A stretch of DNA of 7,185 nt from JBBSUQ01 sp038234235 (GTDB taxonomy: Bacteria; Bacteroidota; Bacteroidia; Flavobacteriales_D; Crocinitomicaceae), in NCBI GenBank assembly GCA_038234235.1, contig JBBSUQ010000165.1, forward strand, positions 1 to 7,185, given 5' to 3'. The notes beneath the pieces are model-generated. The model saw only the letters and a list, made by a program, of their open reading frames with translations. It was not told where the DNA came from and did no database searches. This document shows positions 1 to 5,591 of this stretch, one piece after another; the stretch's first letter is position 1; each line of letters begins with the position of its first letter. The translations under genes and the position numbers were made by a program.

Positions 1-144
1 AATATGCTCGCAAATAAGTTACCAATTGAATATGCAAAAACTATTATAACAGGTATTTGGGACAATTGCGAAATACTACCAGAAACTGAAAAGCAACAAC
101 AAGGCGAAGCAATTACTGAGGATAGTTTAAAGGTTTTGAGGTAG
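1..144 (+). CDS. C-terminal fragment of an unrecognised protein (5' end outside window)
   Basis: Reading frame 1 is open from the first base to a TAG stop at 142-144, giving the last 47 residues of a protein that begins upstream of the window. The visible part has a mildly hydrophobic segment (residues about 12-20, EYAKTIITG followed by IWDN). It ends in a hydrophilic tail rich in Glu and Gln (PETEKQQQGEAITED) that looks like a disordered C-terminus. No motif identifies a family, so no function is proposed. Codon use is AT-rich like the neighbouring genes, and the stop lies about 60 bases before a hairpin that could end its transcript, both consistent with a real gene end. It could also be a chance open frame, because only 47 codons are visible. 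Confidence 0.6.
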   Translation, partial: NMLANKLPIEYAKTIITGIWDNCEILPETEKQQQGEAITEDSLKVLR

Positions 145-203
145 GAATGTATCATATCACCCTTTCAAGGTTAGAATAATGACCCTTCCTGAAATAGGTT
201 CAC

Positions 204-235
204 AAAAAAAGCCCCAACTGACGTTGAAGCTTTTT
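204..235. terminator. Probable bidirectional intrinsic terminator between the partial CDS and tRNA-Ala
   Basis: A 9-bp stem (210-218 with 223-231, including two G-T pairs when read on the minus strand) closes a 4-base loop (219-222). On the minus strand it is followed by seven T (204-210 as A on the plus strand), the arrangement expected just downstream of the minus-strand tRNA-Ala. On the plus strand the same stem runs into TTTTT at 231-235, so it could also end the transcript of the gene stopping at 144. The T-run touches the last base of the tRNA CCA end, so the terminator follows the tRNA with almost no gap. Confidence 0.75.
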
Positions 236-311
236 GGTGGAGAATATCGGACTCGAACCGATCACCTCAACACTGCCAGCGTTGCGCTCTAGCCAGATGA
301 GCTAATCCCCC
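235..311 (-). tRNA. tRNA-Ala (anticodon GGC), CCA end encoded
   Basis: Read on the minus strand, this folds into a complete cloverleaf. It has a 7-bp acceptor stem (GGGGGAT with ATTCTCC), a D-arm with GCTC/GAGC, and an anticodon stem CAACG/TGTTG. The loop CTGGCAG carries anticodon GGC (plus-strand 275-277). The T-arm ATCGG/CCGAT has a TTCGAGT loop. The acceptor stem holds the G3-U70 wobble pair that is the universal identity signal for alanyl-tRNA synthetase, which supports the anticodon assignment. The discriminator base is A (238) and CCA is encoded (235-237). It would read GCC and GCU codons. A possible -7 box, one mismatch from TAnnTTTG, lies at 333-340 on the minus strand, but I see no good -33 element. 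A short palindrome (317-329) sits just before the 5' end. Confidence 0.96.
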
Positions 312-399
312 TTTTTGACTTTTAAAGTCGTGCAATATTAAGAAAATATTTTTGGATAGGACTCTAAAGCTTTTATTCTTTGGGAATTTTTAAAGATTT

Positions 400-3078
400 T
401 TACCTCAACAAACTAAAGTGTCCTGTGTTTTCTTCCCATCTTGAACCATTGGCGCAAGATATATATCTTAGTTTCCAAATATATAATCCTGTTTCCATTA
501 ATCTCCCGTTGTAAGTTCCGTCCCATCCTATTTTTGGATCATGAGATACGAATAATAATTCGCCCCAACGATTGTAAACTTCAAATTGCCATTCTTCTGG
601 TTCCAAATCTACAACGGTCACCAAAACATTGTTGTGTTCGTCTTGATCTGGTGTAAAAGCATTTGGTATATAAACAGTAAACGGTTCAATGTAAACATAG
701 TTTTTACTCGTATCAGCACAACCATATATGTTTCTAGCAATTAGCCAAGGATAATGAGAGCCTTCTGTAAAATAATTATGAAAAGTATTTGGCTTGTTGC
801 TAAATGCATTTATATCATCAAAATGATAAGTATAAATATCTGCTCCGGTTGATTCATCCGTAAAAAATACGGTGCTGTGGCAAATATCTGTGGTGCTCGG
901 AGTGAGAGAAAATTTACTAACCGGTGTTGGTTTTACATCAATTAGATCAATTTTTGTAAGCATTAAAGTATCTATACAACCATCTTCAGTTCTGATGCTT
1001 AAAGTTACTGGATAAATTCCGGGATTGATATACAAATTATCAGGATTCATTTCTGTACTTGAGTTTCCATCACCAAAATCCCAAATATAAAATATCTCTG
1101 TTTCTGATATGGATTGATCAATAAAATGAGCTAAAAAAGGTGCACATTGAAGTCCATCTTTAATTCCGAAATCGATAAATGGTTCGCTGTAAATTTTAAT
1201 AACATCATTTATAGTTTCTTTACAGTCATTAAACATCGCTGAAAAACTAAATGGAATAATTCCGGGTTGACTGAAATTGACATCTAACACATTTAAACTA
1301 TTAGAAGTTTGTATCGATGCATCGGGACCAAAATTCCATTCCCAAGTTGTGCTTGCAGGTCCAGAAACTTGACCAAAGAAATCAAATTCATTTCCAGTTA
1401 TACAAAGTGAATCGTCGTGGGTTATTGAAATTATTAATGGCTCATAGAAAGTTAGAGATTTTACCATTGTATCGTAACAATTACCAATAGAATGTGCTAT
1501 CAAACTTACATCGTAATTTCCAGGATTGGCATAAGTATAGATTGGATTTACTGCCACACTTGTATCATTGTTTAAAGCCAAATCTCCAAAATCCCAAAAA
1601 TATTCTGTTGCAAACTGCGAACTATTTGTGTATGTCTGAGTGAGACCATCACATTCGTAAGTTGCTGGCAAATCAAAATCTGCAATTGGTTTGGGTAAAA
1701 TATGGATGTTTTTAATTACTGAATCTCTACAGATTTGATAAACGCCGAGAAGTTGAACGGGTATTTCTCCAGAGGTGCTAAAACTTACATTATTGACATC
1801 TAAAGTATTAGCACTAGCTGGATTGCCATTTGGAAAAGTCCACGTAAACTGTGTTGCGGCATTCCCAACAAGCATGGTACCATCAAAATCAAAACTGTTT
1901 TCTGTGAAACAAACTGAGTCTTGAAAAGTAAAATCGACTTCTAATTCATCATAAATTAAATAATCTTTTTTCAAAGTATCTGTGCATTGACTTCCCGGAT
2001 TTACAATCAAAGTTATAGTATATGTTCCGGGAGTTGGAAAAGTATACGATGGTTGAAAGGAGGCACTTTGATCTGTAGTAATACCCGGCACACCGAAATC
2101 CCAAAGATAAGATGAACCGCCATAAGAATTATTCGCAAAATTAATTGAAAGTCCTTGACAATAAGAAACGAAAGAAGGCAAATTACTTTGATCGGGAAAT
2201 TTTGCCTGTAAAGTAATATTACAAGCAATTATTCTAAAAAGAAAATCACGAATTGTGGAATTAATTAAAACGCCATTTCTATATTCTTTAACTTGAATAC
2301 CAACTACGAAAAGGCCAGTTATTTGAGGTGTTCCGGTTAACAAACCAGTTGTTGAATTTATTTGAAAGTTTGCTCCTGGTCCTAACGGTGTGGCACCTGA
2401 AAATCCGCCAGCATAAGATACAGGCCCATAATTTAAACTTGGCCCTGGAGCTTGTGCTGGATTAAAAGATGAAAGCCCATCAAAAGGATTAACAATGCTG
2501 TATTCTAGAACATCACCATCTGCATCCGTAGCGTGATGATCAAAAATTAAATCATCGTTGTTACAAATAACTAAAGGTGGGTAATTAGTAAATCTAGCGC
2601 TATTATTTATATAAAAAGAATTGGCATTGGTAGGCACTTTAACCGTTAAAGTAAGACCTTCATCAACAGAATTTGAGAGATTTACAATATTCGGACCTCT
2701 GCAACATCTTTGATAGGAAAGTAAATATCCTCCTGGTATTGGCGGAAGATTTACCACCTTTATATATTCTGCTTTTTGTGTACAAATATTATTTGGAGGA
2801 ATGATACAAGGATTATTGAAAGTAATTGGCAAAATTTGACTGCCCGGAAAAGCGATTTCAACCGATTGAACTAATTGATTGTTCACATTATAAATACCCA
2901 AAGGCAAAGGATTATCGTAGGCTGCACCAGTACTATTACAATCTCGGTAAATTATAACATGGACTTCGTAATTGTTATTTCCCAAATAGTTATAGAAAAT
3001 TTCGCCTCCTACAATATGTGAAGCACTGAGATAATTACTCAGAAAAAGTAAAAAAAGAAGTAGTGCCTTTTTTATCAT
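400..3078 (-). CDS. Secreted PKD-repeat protein with T9SS type B sorting (gliding-motility-associated) C-terminal domain
   Basis: This 892-residue protein is predicted to be exported by Sec and then carried across the outer membrane by the type IX secretion system. A signal peptide (residues 1-19, KK then a Leu/Phe-rich core, cleavage after LSA) is followed by SHIVGGEIFY, the N-terminal opening common in large Bacteroidota surface proteins. Residues about 20-290 form an adhesin-like region with a cadherin/He_PIG-type segment (ATDADGDVLEYSIV near 183, then GLLTGTP near 245). Six PKD-like beta-sandwich domains span about 287-800, with the WDFG motif at W326, W495 and W666 and variants at W413 and W581. 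The C-terminal 90 residues (IPNAFTP at 804, YNRWGELLF at 835, GWDGTYNG at 851, a YIWKLRY strand near 866) match the CHU_C / type B sorting domain. The usual Asn-Gly-Asp-Gly stretch after IPNAFTP is replaced by DQDEHNN. No catalytic domain is visible, so adhesion or a surface scaffold is my inference. No strong promoter or terminator is seen at its ends. Confidence 0.95.
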   Translation of the reverse strand: MIKKALLLFLLFLSNYLSASHIVGGEIFYNYLGNNNYEVHVIIYRDCNSTGAAYDNPLPLGIYNVNNQLVQSVEIAFPGSQILPITFNNPCIIPPNNICTQKAEYIKVVNLPPIPGGYLLSYQRCCRGPNIVNLSNSVDEGLTLTVKVPTNANSFYINNSARFTNYPPLVICNNDDLIFDHHATDADGDVLEYSIVNPFDGLSSFNPAQAPGPSLNYGPVSYAGGFSGATPLGPGANFQINSTTGLLTGTPQITGLFVVGIQVKEYRNGVLINSTIRDFLFRIIACNITLQAKFPDQSNLPSFVSYCQGLSINFANNSYGGSSYLWDFGVPGITTDQSASFQPSYTFPTPGTYTITLIVNPGSQCTDTLKKDYLIYDELEVDFTFQDSVCFTENSFDFDGTMLVGNAATQFTWTFPNGNPASANTLDVNNVSFSTSGEIPVQLLGVYQICRDSVIKNIHILPKPIADFDLPATYECDGLTQTYTNSSQFATEYFWDFGDLALNNDTSVAVNPIYTYANPGNYDVSLIAHSIGNCYDTMVKSLTFYEPLIISITHDDSLCITGNEFDFFGQVSGPASTTWEWNFGPDASIQTSNSLNVLDVNFSQPGIIPFSFSAMFNDCKETINDVIKIYSEPFIDFGIKDGLQCAPFLAHFIDQSISETEIFYIWDFGDGNSSTEMNPDNLYINPGIYPVTLSIRTEDGCIDTLMLTKIDLIDVKPTPVSKFSLTPSTTDICHSTVFFTDESTGADIYTYHFDDINAFSNKPNTFHNYFTEGSHYPWLIARNIYGCADTSKNYVYIEPFTVYIPNAFTPDQDEHNNVLVTVVDLEPEEWQFEVYNRWGELLFVSHDPKIGWDGTYNGRLMETGLYIWKLRYISCANGSRWEENTGHFSLLR
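934..2220 (-). repeat. Two-and-a-half copies of a two-domain PKD supra-repeat inside the large surface protein
   Basis: Within the 892-residue protein the PKD-like domains alternate between two types. Type A has the canonical WDFG core (W326, W495, W666). Type B has a variant core and an LDVN..F...G.IP signature (W413, W581), and opens with DS-[VL]-C-[FI]-T. The A-to-A distances are 169 and 171 residues and the B-to-B distance is 168, so the unit is about 170 residues or 510 bases. Approximate unit limits are 1699-2220, 1189-1698 and a half unit 934-1188. The copies are well diverged, so this is an old duplication rather than a recent DNA repeat. Limits are estimated by eye. Confidence 0.7.
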
Positions 3079-3143
3079 GTTGTTCTACAAACGAAAATAA
3101 TACCAGAGAGTTGTTCCTTTGTTTAAAATATTTTACGGGAATC

Positions 3144-3899
3144 TTAACTAAAGTTATAATCGTCGCAATCAAAGATAGAACGTTTAAACTGATAATTCAA
3201 ATCTTGCAATAATTTACTTGAATCTATTTCTTTGTTTTCTTGTAATCCTTCCTTAATTACTTTTGGAAATGGAAAATTTAATTTTTCAGCCATTTTACTG
3301 TAATATTCAATTTTACTTGGATGTTCAGGGCTGCACGCATTGTAAATTCCATAAATCTTATTGGTTATTATTTCAGCAATTATAGCAATACAATCATCTT
3401 GATGAATAAGATTAACTGGGCTCTTCGCATTGTCAAAAGTACTTTTTGCACTTATATACTTTATTGGATGCCTATCATAACCGATTAGTCCTCCAAATCT
3501 TAGAATACTGAAATTTTTAAAATTGTCAATGAGCTCTTTTTCTGCGAGATATAATTTGCTATCTTCATTTAATGCACTTTTTTCAGTTACAATTTCTATT
3601 GACTTCTCATAAATACCAGTAGAACTGGACATTATAAAATGACCTGAACTTTTGCAATAATGCGTTAAGTTTCTAATGACAGAAGGATAGTCTTCAATTT
3701 TATTGGGAGGAAGACAACAAACAATTACATCATAATCTCTGGTTAAATTCCATTTATCTAGATTAAAATCAATTTTAATGCATTTACCTTCTTGTCCTTT
3801 ACAATTCCTTTCGGTATAAAAGACATTGGAATTATTTTCTGTTAATTTTAAAAAAAGAGGATATCCGAGCCAACCAGCCCCAGCTATTAATACTTTCAT
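3144..3899 (-). CDS. YeeZ-like atypical SDR (NAD(P)-binding epimerase-family) protein
   Basis: A 251-residue soluble protein of the extended/atypical short-chain dehydrogenase family, close in layout to Escherichia coli YeeZ as I recall that sequence. The N-terminal dinucleotide-binding loop GAGWLG (residues 7-12) follows the first strand. An SSSTGIY strand end (91-97), RFGGLIG (134-140) with a following RHP, VNLIHQDD (162-169) and IYNACSPEHP (185-194) all match the YeeZ pattern. The usual catalytic Lys four residues after the Tyr is absent (Tyr97 is followed by EKSI), as in other members of this atypical group, so classical dehydrogenase activity is doubtful. The substrate is unknown. The start is fixed because the glycine motif begins at residue 7 and the next Met is residue 90. 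It lies 58 bases downstream of the small secreted gene and 65 upstream of the large surface protein, on the same strand. A -7 box ends 5 bases before the ATG. Confidence 0.9.
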   Translation of the reverse strand: MKVLIAGAGWLGYPLFLKLTENNSNVFYTERNCKGQEGKCIKIDFNLDKWNLTRDYDVIVCCLPPNKIEDYPSVIRNLTHYCKSSGHFIMSSSTGIYEKSIEIVTEKSALNEDSKLYLAEKELIDNFKNFSILRFGGLIGYDRHPIKYISAKSTFDNAKSPVNLIHQDDCIAIIAEIITNKIYGIYNACSPEHPSKIEYYSKMAEKLNFPFPKVIKEGLQENKEIDSSKLLQDLNYQFKRSIFDCDDYNFS

Positions 3900-3904
3900 T
3901 TAAT

Positions 3905-3912
3905 CAAAATTA
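3905..3912 (-). promoter_or_regulatory. Bacteroidota -7 promoter box (TAATTTTG) just before the YeeZ-like gene
   Basis: On the minus strand TAATTTTG matches the TAnnTTTG consensus exactly and ends 5 bases before the ATG at 3899. I find no TTG at the usual 17-23 base spacing upstream, so the -33 element is degenerate. If used, transcription would begin at or next to the start codon, giving a leaderless or nearly leaderless mRNA. Confidence 0.5.
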
Positions 3913-3957
3913 AAAAAGAGATTGAGTAAATGAATCTTATCATTAAAAATTAACGAA

Positions 3958-4362
3958 TTACTTTTCGTTGAACCATATTTTTTTGATGGTATGGCGAACT
4001 AGAATGTATACGTCATCCTCATCAAAATAGAAAAATCCAACATAATTGTTTATTGCATCTACAATCATTTCATATTCGTTGCCTACATCACTCACAACAA
4101 TCATTGTATATTTTGATAACTCTTCATCGTATTCAAACTCTTTAATGATGTAAGTGCTTTTAATGGTATTTGTTGTGTGGGTAAAAAGTGTTAAACCGCT
4201 ATTGAACTCAAAAAAGGTTACATCTTCATTGGATGCCAACACGTCCCATTTTTCATTAAGTTCATCCCAAATAGCATCTTGGCGATAGTTTGTAGTGATG
4301 TTTAATTGTGCCGAAACATTCATGCAGAGCAAAATACCAGCTAGTAACAATAACTTTTTCAT
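3958..4362 (-). CDS. Small secreted protein of unknown function
   Basis: This 134-residue protein starts with a clear Sec signal peptide (residues 1-18: MKK, a Leu-rich core, cleavage after VSA before Gln19). The Cys at 13 is not in a lipobox, so it is probably soluble in the periplasm or exported rather than a lipoprotein. The mature part, about 116 residues, alternates polar and hydrophobic residues with several probable beta strands (VTFFEF near 48, STYIIKEF near 69, YTMIVVSDV near 85, VGFFYFDEDDVYILV near 108). It is rich in Asp, Glu and aromatic residues, suggesting a small beta-sheet or barrel fold. I do not recognise the family and see no active-site motif. There is no T9SS sorting domain. 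It has its own promoter with a TTG and a near-consensus -7 box. The next gene on this strand begins 58 bases after its stop. Confidence 0.85.
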   Translation of the reverse strand: MKKLLLLAGILLCMNVSAQLNITTNYRQDAIWDELNEKWDVLASNEDVTFFEFNSGLTLFTHTTNTIKSTYIIKEFEYDEELSKYTMIVVSDVGNEYEMIVDAINNYVGFFYFDEDDVYILVRHTIKKIWFNEK

Positions 4363-4385
4363 AGTTTTAAGTTTTAAATATTCTG

Positions 4386-4416
4386 CTAAATTAATTTTTT
4401 TTTAAAATGTTGGCAA
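4386..4416 (-). promoter_or_regulatory. Promoter of the small secreted protein gene (minus strand)
   Basis: On the minus strand, TTG (plus-strand CAA at 4414-4416) is followed after 20 bases by TAATTTAG (4386-4393), one mismatch from TAnnTTTG. The predicted start of transcription, near 4380, leaves an AT-rich leader of about 18 bases with no Shine-Dalgarno sequence. The spacer contains a run of nine A on this strand (4395-4403 as T on the plus strand). Confidence 0.6.
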
Positions 4417-4488
4417 TAGGGCATTTGTATTATTTAAATAAATATTTAGCTAAAATCTAGATTACCTTGAAAACAATGGATTAAAATT

Positions 4489-4521
4489 TTGAACCTACTT
4501 TAATTTTCTGAATTAACTTTG
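4489..4521 (+). promoter_or_regulatory. ctaA promoter, -7 box 4 bases before the start codon
   Basis: TTG at 4489-4491 (within TTTTG) and TAACTTTG at 4514-4521 match the Bacteroidota -33 and -7 consensus, separated by 22 bases, within the usual range for flavobacteria. The last G of the -7 box is followed by only GGGT before the ATG at 4526, so the transcript would start at or beside the start codon. A 10-base palindrome, TATTTAAATA, lies upstream at 4431-4440; nothing shows that it is an operator. Confidence 0.65.
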
Positions 4522-4525
4522 GGGT

Positions 4526-5545
4526 ATGAAATCTTTTTCAAAATCTTTTAATCTTTTTGTTCTGCTCACTTTAGTTATGGTTTACCTAGTTTTTGTGGTA
4601 GGTAGTTTGGTAAGAATTACAGGAAGCGGAATGGGATGTCCGGATTGGCCTAAATGTTTTGGTTCGTGGATTCCACCAAAAAGCGTTGATGAATTACCTT
4701 CAAATTATCAAGAGAAGTATATTGAGATGCGCATCAAGAAAGTTGAGAAATTTTCTAAACTACTTTCTGCTTTTGGCATGAAAGACAAAGCTGAAGAATT
4801 AAAAAACGATCCAGAACTTTACCGCGAAGAAACATTTAACGCTCGCAAAACCTGGACAGAATATGTAAATAGACTGGTTGGCTTTGTAGCGGGTAATTTA
4901 ATGCTTTTTCAATTTATTATTGCTTTGTTTTACTTTAAAAAAAGAAAATTTACCTTGTTGGCGCTGTCAAATTTAATTTTAATTGGATTAACAGGTTGGT
5001 TAGGGTCTGTTGTTGTGGCGAGTAATTTGGTTCCGTGGACCATAACTTTGCACATGTTATTAGGTGTTTCCATTATTCTAATTCAGGTTTACATTTTGCA
5101 TTACGTCAAATTTTCTGGGGAGAAAAAACGCAATATACCACGTTATTTTATGCTCTTACTGACGGCCTGTTTTCTTATTACTTTGTATCAAATATTTTTG
5201 GGAACTCAAGTAAGAGAGCAAATAGACCAACTTTCTATAGAAGGATTTTCGAGACAAACTTGGAGTGAAAAACTTGGCATTCCCTACTGGATTCATAGAA
5301 GTTTTAGTTGGTTGGTTTTGATAGTGATTGGAATTTTATTCGTTATCAATGAAAAGCAGTTTAAGTTTACTGCTATAAGATGGATTTTTGGACTTTTAAC
5401 TTTGGCATTAATAAGTGGAGTTTTTTTGGCACATTTAAATATCCCGGCAATGGTACAAACTTTACATTTAATGAGCGCAACCATACTTTTGGGCATTATG
5501 TTTCTATTTTTATTGAGAAGTAAAAAGTCAAAAATGTCAGTATGA
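4526..5545 (+). CDS. ctaA: Heme A synthase (COX15/CtaA family)
   Basis: This integral membrane enzyme oxidises the C8 methyl of heme O to a formyl group, making heme A for aa3-type cytochrome c oxidase. The 339 residues show about eight membrane helices (roughly 8-28, 113-136, 140-163, 170-193, 205-226, 254-274, 281-301, 308-330), the duplicated four-helix layout of the family. After helix 1 comes the signature RITGSGMGCPDWPKCFG (30-46) with paired Cys38 and Cys44. Probable heme-ligand histidines are His176 (TLHM), His257 (IHRSF) and His314 (TLHL). The first-helix-pair motif reads E112-Y-V-N115-R, where Bacillus subtilis CtaA has Glu and His. A charged insert of roughly 50-60 residues (about 47-108) separates the Cys pair from this Glu. 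The ATG is needed because the next Met (18) lies inside helix 1. The TauE/SafE-like gene follows after 46 bases, with its own promoter. Confidence 0.95.
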   Translation: MKSFSKSFNLFVLLTLVMVYLVFVVGSLVRITGSGMGCPDWPKCFGSWIPPKSVDELPSNYQEKYIEMRIKKVEKFSKLLSAFGMKDKAEELKNDPELYREETFNARKTWTEYVNRLVGFVAGNLMLFQFIIALFYFKKRKFTLLALSNLILIGLTGWLGSVVVASNLVPWTITLHMLLGVSIILIQVYILHYVKFSGEKKRNIPRYFMLLLTACFLITLYQIFLGTQVREQIDQLSIEGFSRQTWSEKLGIPYWIHRSFSWLVLIVIGILFVINEKQFKFTAIRWIFGLLTLALISGVFLAHLNIPAMVQTLHLMSATILLGIMFLFLLRSKKSKMSV

Positions 5546-5557
5546 TGACTGAATAAA

Positions 5558-5588
5558 TTTGAATTGACGATTCAAAACTTTATTTTTG
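5558..5588 (+). promoter_or_regulatory. Consensus promoter of the TauE/SafE-family gene, -7 box 3 bases before the ATG
   Basis: TTTG at 5558-5561 and TATTTTTG at 5581-5588 match the Bacteroidota consensus at every fixed position, with a 19-base spacer. It is the best promoter in the window. The box ends 3 bases before the ATG at 5592, so the predicted mRNA is leaderless. It also explains why the in-frame TTG at 5586 should not be taken as the start: that TTG is the end of the -7 box. Confidence 0.75.
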
Positions 5589-5591
5589 CGA

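Noticed and set aside
317..329. GACTTT-T-AAAGTC palindrome just before tRNA-Ala as a terminator
   Set aside because: The stem is only 5 bp with a 3-base loop. On the minus strand it is followed by A rather than T; on the plus strand no supporting transcript ends there.
441..656. Plus-strand open frame of 71 codons opposite the sorting domain
   Set aside because: Antisense shadow of the 892-residue gene; its translation has no signal, motif or plausible composition.
2013..2228. Minus-strand open frame of 71 codons
   Set aside because: Lies in another frame inside the large PKD gene, whose own frame is continuous and well supported by domain content.
4431..4440. TATTTAAATA palindrome in the divergent intergenic region as an operator
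   Set aside because: Short AT-only palindromes are expected by chance in this sequence, and no regulator or second copy is visible.
5035..5496. Open frames on both strands within ctaA (plus 5035-5268, minus 5293-5496)
   Set aside because: Both overlap conserved CtaA coding sequence, including the His176 and His257 regions, and their translations resemble no protein.
5586..5591. TTG at 5586 as the permease start codon
   Set aside because: The TTG forms the end of a perfect TATTTTTG -7 box, so it would not be in the mRNA; ATG 5592 is used instead.
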